Assembly: GCF_014284335.1 (NCBI RefSeq)
Contig: NZ_JACOGF010000021.1
Coordinates: forward strand, 1 to 64,000
Length of the DNA stretch: 64,000 nucleotides
Source of the DNA: Undibacterium hunanense
GTDB lineage: Bacteria > Pseudomonadota > Gammaproteobacteria > Burkholderiales > Burkholderiaceae_D
Reading direction: 5' to 3'
In this document: piece after piece, positions 28,348-37,576 of the stretch
Position numbering within the stretch: position 1 is the stretch's first letter
Layout: every line of letters starts with the position of its first letter
The notes under the pieces: generated by a model
The model's database searches: none
Told to the model about the DNA's origin: nothing
Seen by the model: the letters and a program-made list of their open reading frames with translations, nothing else
Program-made: the position numbers and the translations under genes

Positions 28348-29307
28348 ATGATTGATTCGTTGCCCATAGAAAAGTATTTTGCTCGCCACCTCAAAATCAA
28401 GCATCTTCGCTTGCTGGTCGAACTGGCTGACAAGCAGACGGTTGCTCAGGTTGCGGCGTCTTTGCATGTCAGCCAACCGGCTGTTTCCAAGATGCTGGGC
28501 GAGATGGAAGAAGGGATAGGCGTCAAGCTGTTCGAAAGAGCCGGGCGTGGTATAAAACCAACACCCTCCGGTGAATGTCTGATCAAACATGCAAGGGAAG
28601 TCTTATTCAATTTGCAAAAAGCGCATCAGGAAATGCGTTCACTGGCCACCGGCACTGTCGGCAAGGTCACGATAGGTATCCTGAGCGTGGTGTCGACCAC
28701 CATCGTCCCCAAGGCGGTCAAGATACTCAAAACCAACTGGCCGAATGTGACCATCCGCATCATGGACGGTACTGTCGACCAGCAATTGCAGGATCTGCGT
28801 GAAGGCAAGCTCGATATCGTCATCGGCCGTGTGTTTTCTGAGCGTGCTGCCGAGCATCTGCAAGAAGAAGTGCTGTACGACGATCCGCTGGTCATCGTCA
28901 CGTCCAGTAAAAACCCGCTGGCACATCGCGACAACCTGACCTGGAAGGATTTGAATAATCTGCCATGGATATTGTCAGTCGAAGAATCACCGACCTACAA
29001 GCGCATGGTGAACCTGCTGGCCAAAAACGGCGTCAACAAACCGACTGATGTCATCGAATCGGTATCCCGCTCGGTCAACCTGCCTTTGCTGATGGAGCCA
29101 CCACGCCTGGGCCTGCTGTCGCTGTCGGCAGCCCGCCAGTCTGTGGCAGAAGGTGTATTGCAAATCCTGCCGCTGAATCTGGGCCCATTGCCCAGCCCGG
29201 TCGGCATGATCTGGAACAAGACCCGGCCACTGTCCCATGCTGCACTGACTTTCCAGGATTGCATACGCCAGGCTTCGCTGACATACAAGAATATGCTGAT
29301 CAGTTGA
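28348..29307 (+). CDS. LysR-family transcriptional regulator
   Basis: A 319-residue LysR regulator with an N-terminal winged helix-turn-helix (HLKIKHLRLLVELADKQTV, then LHVSQPAVSKMLGEME) and a periplasmic-binding-like effector domain (VTIGILSVVSTTIVPKAV, LDIVIGRVF, DPLVIVTSSKNPLA). The N-terminus resembles the GbpR/PcaQ branch, whose members respond to sugar or aromatic metabolites. The start is placed at the ATG giving MIDSLPIEKYF because the domain begins right after it; an upstream ATG (28225) would add 41 residues of no recognisable domain. It is divergent from the TonB receptor gene, its likely target. Confidence 0.87.
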   Translation: MIDSLPIEKYFARHLKIKHLRLLVELADKQTVAQVAASLHVSQPAVSKMLGEMEEGIGVKLFERAGRGIKPTPSGECLIKHAREVLFNLQKAHQEMRSLATGTVGKVTIGILSVVSTTIVPKAVKILKTNWPNVTIRIMDGTVDQQLQDLREGKLDIVIGRVFSERAAEHLQEEVLYDDPLVIVTSSKNPLAHRDNLTWKDLNNLPWILSVEESPTYKRMVNLLAKNGVNKPTDVIESVSRSVNLPLLMEPPRLGLLSLSAARQSVAEGVLQILPLNLGPLPSPVGMIWNKTRPLSHAALTFQDCIRQASLTYKNMLIS

Positions 29308-29415
29308 CACCAAACTGTCACAAGCCAGACATTCCAGACAAATTGCGCTGAAAGTCTGCCGTGAAGAAAGCGGTGCTGATTTACAATGTCGCCAGTTTCT
29401 TCGCCTGGACAGTCA

Positions 29416-30435
29416 ATGCAAACAGATCAATTATCTTACGGTTCGGATCAGTCAGGACTCATCTGCGGTTATGTTTTTGCTCACGGGCAGCCCGGCAAAC
29501 TCATACAAACCAAAGATGCCCTGGAATGGCTGCAATCCAGAAACAGCACCAGGGATGATTCCTTTATCTGGCTGCATTTCAATCTGTCGAATGTGGCGGC
29601 AGAAAAATGGCTGCATGAACACGCCGATTTGCCGGAGGAATTTTATGAAACCCTGCACGAAGGTTCACGCTCCACCCGCATCGAACATGCCGATCACAGC
29701 CTGATTGCGGTGGTGAACGATGTGCTGCATGACTTTGCCTTTGAAGCATCCGACATTGCCACCTTGTGGCTGAACGTCACCGGCACCATCATGATCAGCG
29801 CCAGGCGCAAGCCGCTGCAATCGGTGGACCGTCTGCGCAATGCCGTCAACCAGGGCGAGCATTTCAGTTCGCCGACCGAATTGCTGACCCATCTCTTGCG
29901 TGACCAGGCCGATGTCCTGATCGGCATCGTACGCAATGTCATCAAAAAGATTGATGACATCGAAGACCATTTGCTGGCAGACCGCCTGAACCACAAGCGT
30001 GCCAACCTGGGTGAACTGCGCCGTGTGCTGGTACGCCTGCAAAGGCTGCTGGCACCAGAACCGGCAGCCCTGTTCCGCCTGCTGCAAAGACCGCCAGTCT
30101 GGGTAGCAGAAAGCGATGTGCAGGAGCTGCGTCAATCCACCGAGGAATTTGCCGTTGTGCTGAGCGACATGGCATCGCTGCAGGAACGCATCAAACTCTT
30201 GCAGGAAGAAATTGCCGCCAGCGTCAATGAACAAAACAACCGCTCCTTGTTCGTGCTGACTATCGTCACCGTGCTGGCCCTGCCGATCAATATCATCGCC
30301 GGCCTGCTGGGCATGAATGTCGGCGGCATTCCGCTGGCACAGCATGAAGACGGCTTCTGGATCGTGGTTGCCATCGTCGCCACCTTTACCGTCATTGCCG
30401 GATGGCTGGCATTCAAGAAAAACAACAAGGACTAG
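29416..30435 (+). CDS. zntB: CorA-family zinc transporter (ZntB-like)
   Basis: A CorA-superfamily protein of 339 residues. A cytoplasmic funnel domain covers about residues 1-275, followed by two C-terminal transmembrane helices. The signature GMN is present in AGLLGMNVGGIPL, and the loop after it matches the ZntB branch, which moves Zn(II) by proton-coupled transport, rather than the Mg-specific branch. The ATG at 29416 has a GGA 6 bases upstream; an ATG ten codons earlier (29386) is also possible. It precedes the DUF4349 lipoprotein gene by six bases and they may form an operon. Confidence 0.87.
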   Translation: MQTDQLSYGSDQSGLICGYVFAHGQPGKLIQTKDALEWLQSRNSTRDDSFIWLHFNLSNVAAEKWLHEHADLPEEFYETLHEGSRSTRIEHADHSLIAVVNDVLHDFAFEASDIATLWLNVTGTIMISARRKPLQSVDRLRNAVNQGEHFSSPTELLTHLLRDQADVLIGIVRNVIKKIDDIEDHLLADRLNHKRANLGELRRVLVRLQRLLAPEPAALFRLLQRPPVWVAESDVQELRQSTEEFAVVLSDMASLQERIKLLQEEIAASVNEQNNRSLFVLTIVTVLALPINIIAGLLGMNVGGIPLAQHEDGFWIVVAIVATFTVIAGWLAFKKNNKD

Positions 30436-30441
30436 GAGCAA

Positions 30442-31233
30442 ATGATGCGCGTCACCTTTCTTGCCATCCTGATGTGTCTGAGCCTGCTGGCCTGCGGAAA
30501 AAAAGAAGGCAGCGCTGGCGGTGGCAATGCTGCCGAAGCGGGCAGAACAGGCGGCAGCAACAAGACCCTGGCCTATGCACACTTCCTGGAACTGGAAGTG
30601 GACGAGCAAAAAATCGGCCCCATGCATGCAGCAGCGCAGCAATTCTGCCTGACCCTGCAAGCTGAACAATGTGTGATCCTGGAAGCCAAGCTTGATACAG
30701 GACGATATGCCAGCGCCCGCCTTAAATTTCGCGCCAATCCGGCTGGAATCCAGAAATTGCTGGCCAATTTGAACAGGCAAGGCGATGTCATTCACCAATC
30801 CGTAACAGCTGAAGACCTGGCCGCACCGATCCAGGACAACCAGAAAAAACTGGCCATGCTGAATGACTATCGCTCCCGGCTGGAAGCCCTGCGTAGCCGC
30901 GCCAACGCAGACATTGACGCCCTCATCAAGACCAACAAGGAACTGGCCAGCGTACAGGAACAGATAGAGTCCCTGTCCGGCAAACGTGAACAACTGCTGC
31001 AAAGAGTAGAAACCGAACTGCTGAGTGTGACACTGACGCCGGACAATACCCACTCATTCAGCCAGCCCATCAAACAGGCACTGTCAGGATTTGCTGGCAA
31101 TCTGGCACAGGGCGTCGCTGCCGCGATTACCGGCATCGCCTATCTACTGCCATGGTCCATCGTCCTGTTTTTCTGCGTCTGGGTAGTACGCTGGTTGTGG
31201 CGGAGGAAGAAAGCCACGGTCCCCAAGCCATAA
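30442..31233 (+). CDS. DUF4349 lipoprotein
   Basis: A 263-residue protein with a lipobox (LLAC, Cys18), followed by a linker and a DUF4349 region with a central coiled coil (about residues 130-195, EALRSRANADIDALIKTNKE and onward) and a C-terminal transmembrane helix (LLPWSIVLFFCVWVVRWLW) ending in a basic tail. DUF4349 proteins are of unknown function and are thought to span or bind the inner membrane. AGGAG precedes the ATG pair. It is six bases downstream of the zntB-like gene and may be co-transcribed. Confidence 0.82.
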   Translation: MMRVTFLAILMCLSLLACGKKEGSAGGGNAAEAGRTGGSNKTLAYAHFLELEVDEQKIGPMHAAAQQFCLTLQAEQCVILEAKLDTGRYASARLKFRANPAGIQKLLANLNRQGDVIHQSVTAEDLAAPIQDNQKKLAMLNDYRSRLEALRSRANADIDALIKTNKELASVQEQIESLSGKREQLLQRVETELLSVTLTPDNTHSFSQPIKQALSGFAGNLAQGVAAAITGIAYLLPWSIVLFFCVWVVRWLWRRKKATVPKP

Positions 31234-31283
31234 AAGCCATTGTCTTCAGGTCTGCCACATTCATTTTCATGAAGGAGGATCCC

Positions 31284-31769
31284 ATGAGCAAGATCTTGTC
31301 CCGCGTGTTTTTCGCCAGCAGCCTGGCTTTCGCAGCACTGCTTGCCTATACACCAATGGCTGCGGTGGCAGCGGATGCTGCCGTTAGCATGACTGATCTG
31401 GCCAGCCAGGTCATGCAGACCGAACGCGCATTTGCCAAAACCATGGAAGTTCGTGATCACCAGGCCTTCAGCCAGTTCCTGTCAGAAGAAACGATATTTT
31501 TCTCCGGTAAAAAGGCCCTGCATGGCAAGCAGGAAGTTGCCAATGCCTGGAAACGCTTTTATGAAGGTGCGACTGCACCTTTTTCCTGGGCACCGGAAAC
31601 CGTCGAAGTCCTGAATTCTGGCCAGCTGGCGCTCAGTACCGGGCCTGTCAAAGACCCGCAAGGGAAAATCGTCGCCACCTTTACTTCCATCTGGCGTCAG
31701 GAAAGCCCGGGCGTCTGGCGCATCATCTTTGACAAGGGTAATGATGTCTGCGACTGCGCCAAGCCCTGA
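31284..31769 (+). CDS. Secreted NTF2-like (SnoaL/DUF4440-type) protein
   Basis: The 161-residue product starts with a signal peptide (LSRVFFASSLAFAALLAY, probable cleavage after AVAA) and continues as an NTF2-like cone domain: MQTERAFAKTMEVRDHQAF, then FLSEETIFFSGKKALHGKQEV and the strand FTSIWRQESPGVWRIIFDKG. Such domains bind small ligands or act as enzymes; the substrate is unknown. The start was chosen for its near-perfect Shine-Dalgarno (AAGGAGGA, 5 bases before the ATG). The longer open frame upstream overlaps the DUF4349 gene and has none. Confidence 0.8.
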   Translation: MSKILSRVFFASSLAFAALLAYTPMAAVAADAAVSMTDLASQVMQTERAFAKTMEVRDHQAFSQFLSEETIFFSGKKALHGKQEVANAWKRFYEGATAPFSWAPETVEVLNSGQLALSTGPVKDPQGKIVATFTSIWRQESPGVWRIIFDKGNDVCDCAKP

Positions 31770-31876
31770 GCAATCGCGGGAAAACCGTCACTTATCCGCA
31801 AAAAATAGTGGGATTCAGGCATAAAACCCACAATTTGGTGTATTTATAGCTATTTTTGCAAAAAACTGTTGTACCA

Positions 31877-31927
31877 TGTGCAATACATAACTTACATACT
31901 TATGTTATGCACAGGGATGACTATACT
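31877..31927 (+). promoter_or_regulatory. Palindrome and -10 box before the c-di-GMP operon
   Basis: TGTGCAATACATAA (31877-31890) and TTATGTTATGCACA (31900-31913) are inverted with 12 of 14 matches and a 9-base spacer. A TATACT -10 box follows at 31922-31927, so the palindrome covers the -35 region. It could be an operator for repression or for activation; no regulator is identified. The HD-GYP ATG is 110 bases downstream of the -10 box. Confidence 0.4.
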
Positions 31928-32036
31928 GCATGTGGGTTCAATATAAAGCGGGTGAAAACACCAGACCTCAAGCGATGAGCTGTCTGGCAAGAATAAAAAA
32001 TCAAATGACAGGGTCTGTCATCACGAAACGGGCGTC

Positions 32037-33317
32037 ATGACTGATATTCATACACAGTTCATTGAGCTTTCCCAGTTGCGCATAGGGATGTTTGTGTATC
32101 TTGATGTCGGCTGGATGGACCATCCTTTTCCCGTTTCCAATTTCAAGATCAGCAATCAGTCACAAATCGACACCATACGTTCTCTGGGTCTGGACCGCAT
32201 CCGCTATGCACCGGACAAAAGCACACCCGAAATTGATGCCGGCAAAACCGAACCCGTAGCATCTGAACCCCGCCCACAAGAAAGCGCTGCCAGCCATGCA
32301 GCCAGGCTAAGGCGGGAATTACTGGCCAGCCAGCAAGCCAGCCTGCAGGTCTGCGAGCGACAATTCGCCCATGCTGCCCAAACCTTCAAGCAAGTCACGG
32401 AAATCGTCCATGCGCAGCCAGTCACAGCCAGGGAACTGACCGAACAGCTGATACAGGGCTTTCTGGGAGAAATCCTGGGTGAAGATGAAGCCGCCATTCG
32501 TCTGCTGTCAGAAAAAGCCGGCGAAAAGACCTCACTGCACTCCATCAATGTGACCGTGATTTCCCTGTTGCTGGGGCGGGCACTGCACCTGAGCAAGGCC
32601 GACATGCTTGACCTGGGCATCGGTGCCATCCTGCACGACATCGGCAAGATCGAACTGCCGGACCGCCTGCGCTGGCAGGATGAACATTTCAACCATGCCG
32701 AAAACCAGCTCTACCATAACCATGTCATGCATGGCCTGAATCTCGCACGCAAAATGGGCCTGTCACCCAATGCCATGCTGCTGGTTGCGCAACACCATGA
32801 ATATGCCGACGGCAGTGGTTATCCGCGCAAAGTCAGCGGCGACAAAATCAGCCCCATCAGCCGCATCGTGGCGCTGGTGAACCTGTATGACAATTTATGC
32901 AATCCAGCCAACCCGGCACTGGCAATAACACCGCATGAAGCCCTGTCACAGATTTTTACCCAGCGTAAAGCTCAATTCCATCCGGCGACACTGACCGCCT
33001 TTATCCGCATGATGGGTATTTACCCGCCGGGCTCCGTCGTGCAACTGACCGATGAACGGTATGCCATGGTGGTGTCGGTTAATTCTGCCCGTCCGATCAA
33101 ACCCAAAGTCGTCATCCACAGCCCGTCGGTACCACGCGATGAAGCCCTGGTCATCAACCTGGAGCATGAAAGCACGCTGTGCATACACCGCAGCCTGAAA
33201 CCCCTGCAATTGCCAAAAGCTGCCTACGACTACCTGTCCCCCCGCAAGCGCCTGTGCTATTTCTTTGAGCGCGGCCTGGAAATCGGGCCAGAGGCAGAAA
33301 GCGAGGCCACATCATGA
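32037..33317 (+). CDS. HD-GYP c-di-GMP phosphodiesterase with DUF3391
   Basis: A 426-residue protein: DUF3391 at about 5-135 (LSQLRIGMFVYLDVGW is its opening) and an HD-GYP domain at about 160-330. The catalytic motifs are complete: HDIGK (200-204), HHE (253-255) and DGSGYP (258-263), so hydrolysis of cyclic di-GMP to GMP or pGpG is expected. Its stop overlaps the start of the GGDEF-EAL gene by four bases, so both c-di-GMP enzymes are made together. Confidence 0.93.
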   Translation: MTDIHTQFIELSQLRIGMFVYLDVGWMDHPFPVSNFKISNQSQIDTIRSLGLDRIRYAPDKSTPEIDAGKTEPVASEPRPQESAASHAARLRRELLASQQASLQVCERQFAHAAQTFKQVTEIVHAQPVTARELTEQLIQGFLGEILGEDEAAIRLLSEKAGEKTSLHSINVTVISLLLGRALHLSKADMLDLGIGAILHDIGKIELPDRLRWQDEHFNHAENQLYHNHVMHGLNLARKMGLSPNAMLLVAQHHEYADGSGYPRKVSGDKISPISRIVALVNLYDNLCNPANPALAITPHEALSQIFTQRKAQFHPATLTAFIRMMGIYPPGSVVQLTDERYAMVVSVNSARPIKPKVVIHSPSVPRDEALVINLEHESTLCIHRSLKPLQLPKAAYDYLSPRKRLCYFFERGLEIGPEAESEATS

Positions 33318-35710
33318 AGGCCCATCAATGGCAGGCACTGATAGAAGGCATGCTGGAAGCCATATTGCTGGTCGACCCCATACAGTTACGCATCGTCGCT
33401 GCCAACCGCGCCGTCCATCAACTGCTGAAAATGGTCCCAGACACCCTGATAGGGCGTGGCATCATAGACCTGGCCGCCGCACCGGAAGACGTATTCTTTT
33501 GGGAAGATGTGGCCGCCGGCCTGTCCGACAACATCCATTCAGAAACGCTGTTGCAACGTGCCGATGAAACCATCGTGCAGGTGGAAAGACGAGTCAGCCT
33601 GGTCAAGGTCGGCATGGATGGTTCCATTTATGTCGTCGCCATCCATGATCGTTCCAGTCAGAGACAGGTGGAAAATGAATTGGAAAAACTCATCGCAGAA
33701 TTAAGGGCAACCCTGGAATCAACGGCAGACGGCATTCTGGTTACCGATCTGGACGGTGCCATCCGCAGCTACAACCACCTGTTTGCCGAACTATGGGGCC
33801 TGCCCGATGATTTGCTGACGCAACGCGATGACGATGCCATCTATGCTTGGATGGACAAATGCATGCTGGACGCCAACCACTACACCGAACGACTGGGCAC
33901 CATCACCCGTTCACCGCTGATGGAAGCCACCGATGTGCTGGTACTGCGTTCAGGCAAGATACTGGAACGTGTCACCCTGCCGCAATATGCACGCGGCCGC
34001 CCGATAGGCCGCGTCTATTCCTACCGAGATATTACCCAAAGGCTGGCCGATGAAGCGCGTCTGCAACTGGCTGCCAAGGTCTTTGAATCCAGCACCGACG
34101 CCATCTTCATCACCGATGCTGAACAAAAAATCATCACCACCAATCCCAGTTTCGAAAGATTGAGCAGTTATAGCGAAGCGGAAATGGTGGGCAAGACACC
34201 GAAAGAATTCTTTTGCGAAGAAGGTAATTCCGAACAGGTCGAAAACCTGCTCAAGGAACTGGAAAACCTCGGTTTCTGGGAAGGTGAATTATGGATAAGA
34301 CGAAAGAATGGCCATGCCTATCTATGCATGATCTCACTGGTCAGGGTTGTCGATACGCAGGGCAGGGCACTGAACTACATCGGTTTTTTCAAGGACAGGA
34401 CAGAAACCCATGCCGCCAAGCAAAAAATCGAGGAACTGGCGTTTTCTGATGTACTGACCGGTCTGCCCAACCGCCTGCTGCTGCAAGAACGCATCAAGCA
34501 ATCCATCACCATTTCCAGCCGCAACAACAGCACGTTTGCCCTGCTGTTTCTTGATCTTGATCATTTCAAGCAGATCAATGACTCTCTCGGCCACCCTTTT
34601 GGTGACCGCGTCTTGCAGCAGGTCACCGAAAGACTGAAAAAATGCATACGCCAGGTGGATACGGCATCACGTCTGGGGGGGGATGAATTTGTGCTGTTGC
34701 TGCATGAAGCCGATGCCGAAGGGGCAGAAATCTGTGCGCGGCGTGTGCTGGATGAATTGTCGGCACCGTTTTCCATGGATGGCATGAACTTCACCGTCAC
34801 TTCCAGCATAGGTATCGCACTCTACCCCGCCGATGGCAGCAGCATGGCTGACCTGATCAAGAATGCCGACAGCGCCATGTACTACGTCAAGGAACGAGGC
34901 CGTTCTGACTTCCGCTTTTACCAACGCCAGATGAATATCGGCCTGCTGTCACGCATGAAGATGGACCATGCCATGCGCCAGGCGCTGGAACACAACCTGT
35001 TTCGCCTGCATTACCAGCCGCAAATAGAACTGAAAACAGGCAGACTGCTGGGTGTCGAAGCCCTGTTACGCTGGACCGACAAGGACCTGGGCGAAGTCAG
35101 CCCCGCACAATTCATTCCCATCGCCGAAGAATCTGGCGTCATTGTCCCCATCGGCAACTGGGTCATGCAAACGGCCATCCGCCAGGCTGCGCTGTGGAAT
35201 AAAGATGGCAAACAGATCCGGGTCGCCATCAATGTATCGGCGCTGCAATTCCAGCAATCGAATTTTGTGGAAAGCATTGCCCTGGCCTTGCAGGAAAATG
35301 ATTTGAAGCCAGAATGCATAGAACTGGAATTGACCGAATCCATTCTGATACGGGATGCAGAAGAAGCCCTGAAAAGATTGCAGTCACTGGCCGACCTGGG
35401 GGTAAAACTGGCGATCGATGATTTTGGTACCGGCTATTCCAGCCTCAGTTACCTGAAACGCTTCCCCATCTACAAACTGAAAATTGACCGTTCGTTTGTC
35501 GATGCCTTGCCCAGCGACGAAAGCGATGCCGCCATCGTGACAGCCATCATCCACCTGGCCCAGGCCCTGAAATTGCGCGTCCTGGCAGAGGGTGTGGAAA
35601 CCATAGAGCAACGCGACTTCCTGCAAAAGATGCTGTGTGATGAAATGCAGGGCTATCTTTTCTCTCCCGCCGTATCGGCAGAAGAATTTGAAAAACGTTA
35701 TCTGTCCTGA
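33314..35710 (+). CDS. PAS-PAS-PAS-GGDEF-EAL c-di-GMP enzyme
   Basis: A 798-residue cytoplasmic protein. Three PAS-type sensory domains cover about residues 1-115, 130-240 and 255-365, followed by a GGDEF domain with an intact GGDEF motif (455-459) and an EAL domain at about 545-798 with EALLRW (582-587), ELTES, the FGTGYSSLSYL loop and AEGVET. Both synthesis and hydrolysis motifs are present, so either activity, set by the PAS signal, is possible. The ATG overlaps the HD-GYP stop (ATGA). Confidence 0.95.
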   Translation: MKAHQWQALIEGMLEAILLVDPIQLRIVAANRAVHQLLKMVPDTLIGRGIIDLAAAPEDVFFWEDVAAGLSDNIHSETLLQRADETIVQVERRVSLVKVGMDGSIYVVAIHDRSSQRQVENELEKLIAELRATLESTADGILVTDLDGAIRSYNHLFAELWGLPDDLLTQRDDDAIYAWMDKCMLDANHYTERLGTITRSPLMEATDVLVLRSGKILERVTLPQYARGRPIGRVYSYRDITQRLADEARLQLAAKVFESSTDAIFITDAEQKIITTNPSFERLSSYSEAEMVGKTPKEFFCEEGNSEQVENLLKELENLGFWEGELWIRRKNGHAYLCMISLVRVVDTQGRALNYIGFFKDRTETHAAKQKIEELAFSDVLTGLPNRLLLQERIKQSITISSRNNSTFALLFLDLDHFKQINDSLGHPFGDRVLQQVTERLKKCIRQVDTASRLGGDEFVLLLHEADAEGAEICARRVLDELSAPFSMDGMNFTVTSSIGIALYPADGSSMADLIKNADSAMYYVKERGRSDFRFYQRQMNIGLLSRMKMDHAMRQALEHNLFRLHYQPQIELKTGRLLGVEALLRWTDKDLGEVSPAQFIPIAEESGVIVPIGNWVMQTAIRQAALWNKDGKQIRVAINVSALQFQQSNFVESIALALQENDLKPECIELELTESILIRDAEEALKRLQSLADLGVKLAIDDFGTGYSSLSYLKRFPIYKLKIDRSFVDALPSDESDAAIVTAIIHLAQALKLRVLAEGVETIEQRDFLQKMLCDEMQGYLFSPAVSAEEFEKRYLS

Positions 35711-35737
35711 GCAATCAGCTCAAACACACAGGTCCTT

Positions 35738-36499
35738 TTACAAAGGTGCCTTCCAGTAACGGGAGTCACCACGAATCTCAGCGATTTGTTCTGACGTCAG
35801 ATCATTGCTGACCAGTTCACGGCTGTCCATGGCCATGCTGCCGACCTTCATGCTGGCCTTCAACAGATAGGCATAGCCTGTCATCATGTCGGGTGTTACA
35901 CCGTCGCCATGCAGATAGCGCAATCCCATCTGGAACTGGGCGGTAGACAAACCCTGGTCTGCTGCCAGACCTTCCCAATGGGCAGCCAGCTCGCCATTTT
36001 TATCAACGCCTTCGCCATCCTGATAGGCCAGGGCAAGATGATGCTGGGCGCTGGCATTACCCTGCTGGGCTGCCTGCTGATACCAGAATACCGCTTCTTC
36101 GTGATTGATTTCGACGCCCTTGCCGGTTGCATACATATAACCGAGCGCCAGTTGGGCAGACGCCATGCCTTGTGTTGCGGCACGGCGGAACAGGCGGAAG
36201 GCCTGGGCTTCGTCAGCCTCTTCGCCTTCCCCCATCAGATACATGACACCGAGGTTCGCCTGGGCACCGGCATGCCCCTGATCGGCTGCCTGTTCCAGCC
36301 AGTAAGCGGCTTCCTGACGGTTTTGCATGCTTTCTTCGCTGTCCAGATACAGCAGGCCCAACATATTTTGCGCCTGCGTGTCGCCCAGCAAGGCCCAGCG
36401 ACGGACTTGCATTTCATCATCAAAGTCATCGTCACCCAGAGCGGATGCGCAAGACAGCATGATCGTCAATACCACCAACAGATGTCGCCACTTTTTCAT
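35738..36499 (-). CDS. Sel1-repeat (TPR-like) secreted protein
   Basis: A 253-residue protein with a signal peptide (KKWRHLLVVLTIMLSCAS) followed by about five Sel1-like repeats, for example AAYWLEQAADQGHAGAQANLG and AFRLFRRAATQGMASAQLALG. Sel1 repeats form superhelical adaptor surfaces; the bacterial proteins act as periplasmic scaffolds. Partner is unknown. The start is set at the ATG with GAGGA 5 bases upstream, six codons inside the longest frame. It is convergent with the PAS-GGDEF-EAL gene. Confidence 0.85.
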   Translation of the reverse strand: MKKWRHLLVVLTIMLSCASALGDDDFDDEMQVRRWALLGDTQAQNMLGLLYLDSEESMQNRQEAAYWLEQAADQGHAGAQANLGVMYLMGEGEEADEAQAFRLFRRAATQGMASAQLALGYMYATGKGVEINHEEAVFWYQQAAQQGNASAQHHLALAYQDGEGVDKNGELAAHWEGLAADQGLSTAQFQMGLRYLHGDGVTPDMMTGYAYLLKASMKVGSMAMDSRELVSNDLTSEQIAEIRGDSRYWKAPL

Positions 36500-36681
36500 A
36501 TCATCCTCACCTGTCATATTGCCTGAACCCCGATGCTACGCTGCTCATATTGCCTGCGTGTTTCGCCACTGTTGGAATAGGTAACAAAATGTAGCCAGAA
36601 AGCCCATGTTTGCGGTACATGCGGGCAAACACAGGGTAAACTAAGAATATCTGCCAGCACTTACATTCAAGGACAGCCAAC

Positions 36682-37572
36682 GTGACCGTCACCAAAAAGC
36701 TACGCATAGGATTAATCGCCAACCGCTCGCACCAGGATGCAACGAACTCTGCCCTGGTACAGCTGCTGCACGGCGCCGGTCCGGCACTAAGGCATTTGCA
36801 GGCGGAACTGGTGATCGTCGGTCGTACCCTGGATGCGATCATTTCCCACGGCTTGCTGGAAGCCTGCCCCAGTGTAGAACGTTTTCCCTACGGCAGGGAA
36901 GGTGGTTTGATGAAACTGGTGTCACGTGTCGTCGATACCGATCCGGCACGGGCGGTGGATGCGGTGATTTACCTGATCGATCCGGTCGATCCGTCTTCTG
37001 TCTTCCCTGAAGCGCAGGCGTTGAAACGCCAGTGCGTCATTCATCGCAAACCCTTTCTCGCTACGCTGGCCAGCGCCCGTGAATGGCTGGAACTGGAAGC
37101 CACGGCAGCCGGGGCCAGTATAGACACCCGCCTGAACGACAGCTTTCTGCTGGAACAGGAAGGCATCGCCCTGATCGCCCATGATGCAATGAAAGAAAGC
37201 ATGCTGGCCATGGCAGAAAAACATTTCGCCCTGCTGGACCGCTTTGCCTGTCGTTACGCCACCGGCACCACCGGCGGTTTACTGAACCGCTTGGCACAAC
37301 AGATCAAGGGAGAAGAAGCCGGCAAGAACTGGACCCGTCCATTCTTGTCCGGCCCCCTGGGCGGCGATGCCCAACTGGCAGAACTGGTGCTGGATCGCCA
37401 GATACGCCGCATCCTGTTTCTGGAAGACCCGCATGTGGCCCGCCAGCATGAAGCCGACATCCAGCTACTGGAAAGAGCGGCCCGCACCGTCACTGATTTT
37501 TCCCAGGTCATCAGTGAAGTCAGTGGTGCGGACCGCTGGCTCAGTTTGCTCACGCAAAGAGTGGCGATCTGA
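36682..37572 (+). CDS. Tandem methylglyoxal-synthase-domain protein
   Basis: A 296-residue protein whose residues about 160-290 are homologous to methylglyoxal synthase, which converts dihydroxyacetone phosphate into methylglyoxal. That half has IALIAHD (His167, Asp168), ATGTTG (193-198), GPLGGD (224-229) and the Asp of LEDP (249), the known catalytic and phosphate-binding positions. Residues about 7-140 form a second MGS-like unit with matching blocks (RIGLIANRSHQ, GREGGLM, IDPVDP, then HRKPFLAT), but HD becomes NR and GGD becomes GGL. The enzyme is usually about 150 residues. Activity of the second half is plausible, the first is probably structural. Confidence 0.82.
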   Translation: MTVTKKLRIGLIANRSHQDATNSALVQLLHGAGPALRHLQAELVIVGRTLDAIISHGLLEACPSVERFPYGREGGLMKLVSRVVDTDPARAVDAVIYLIDPVDPSSVFPEAQALKRQCVIHRKPFLATLASAREWLELEATAAGASIDTRLNDSFLLEQEGIALIAHDAMKESMLAMAEKHFALLDRFACRYATGTTGGLLNRLAQQIKGEEAGKNWTRPFLSGPLGGDAQLAELVLDRQIRRILFLEDPHVARQHEADIQLLERAARTVTDFSQVISEVSGADRWLSLLTQRVAI

Positions 37573-37576
37573 ACGC

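Noticed and set aside
29665-31053. 462-codon minus-strand open frame
   Set aside because: It spans the zntB-like and DUF4349 genes antisense; its Gln/His-rich composition is typical of an antisense shadow.
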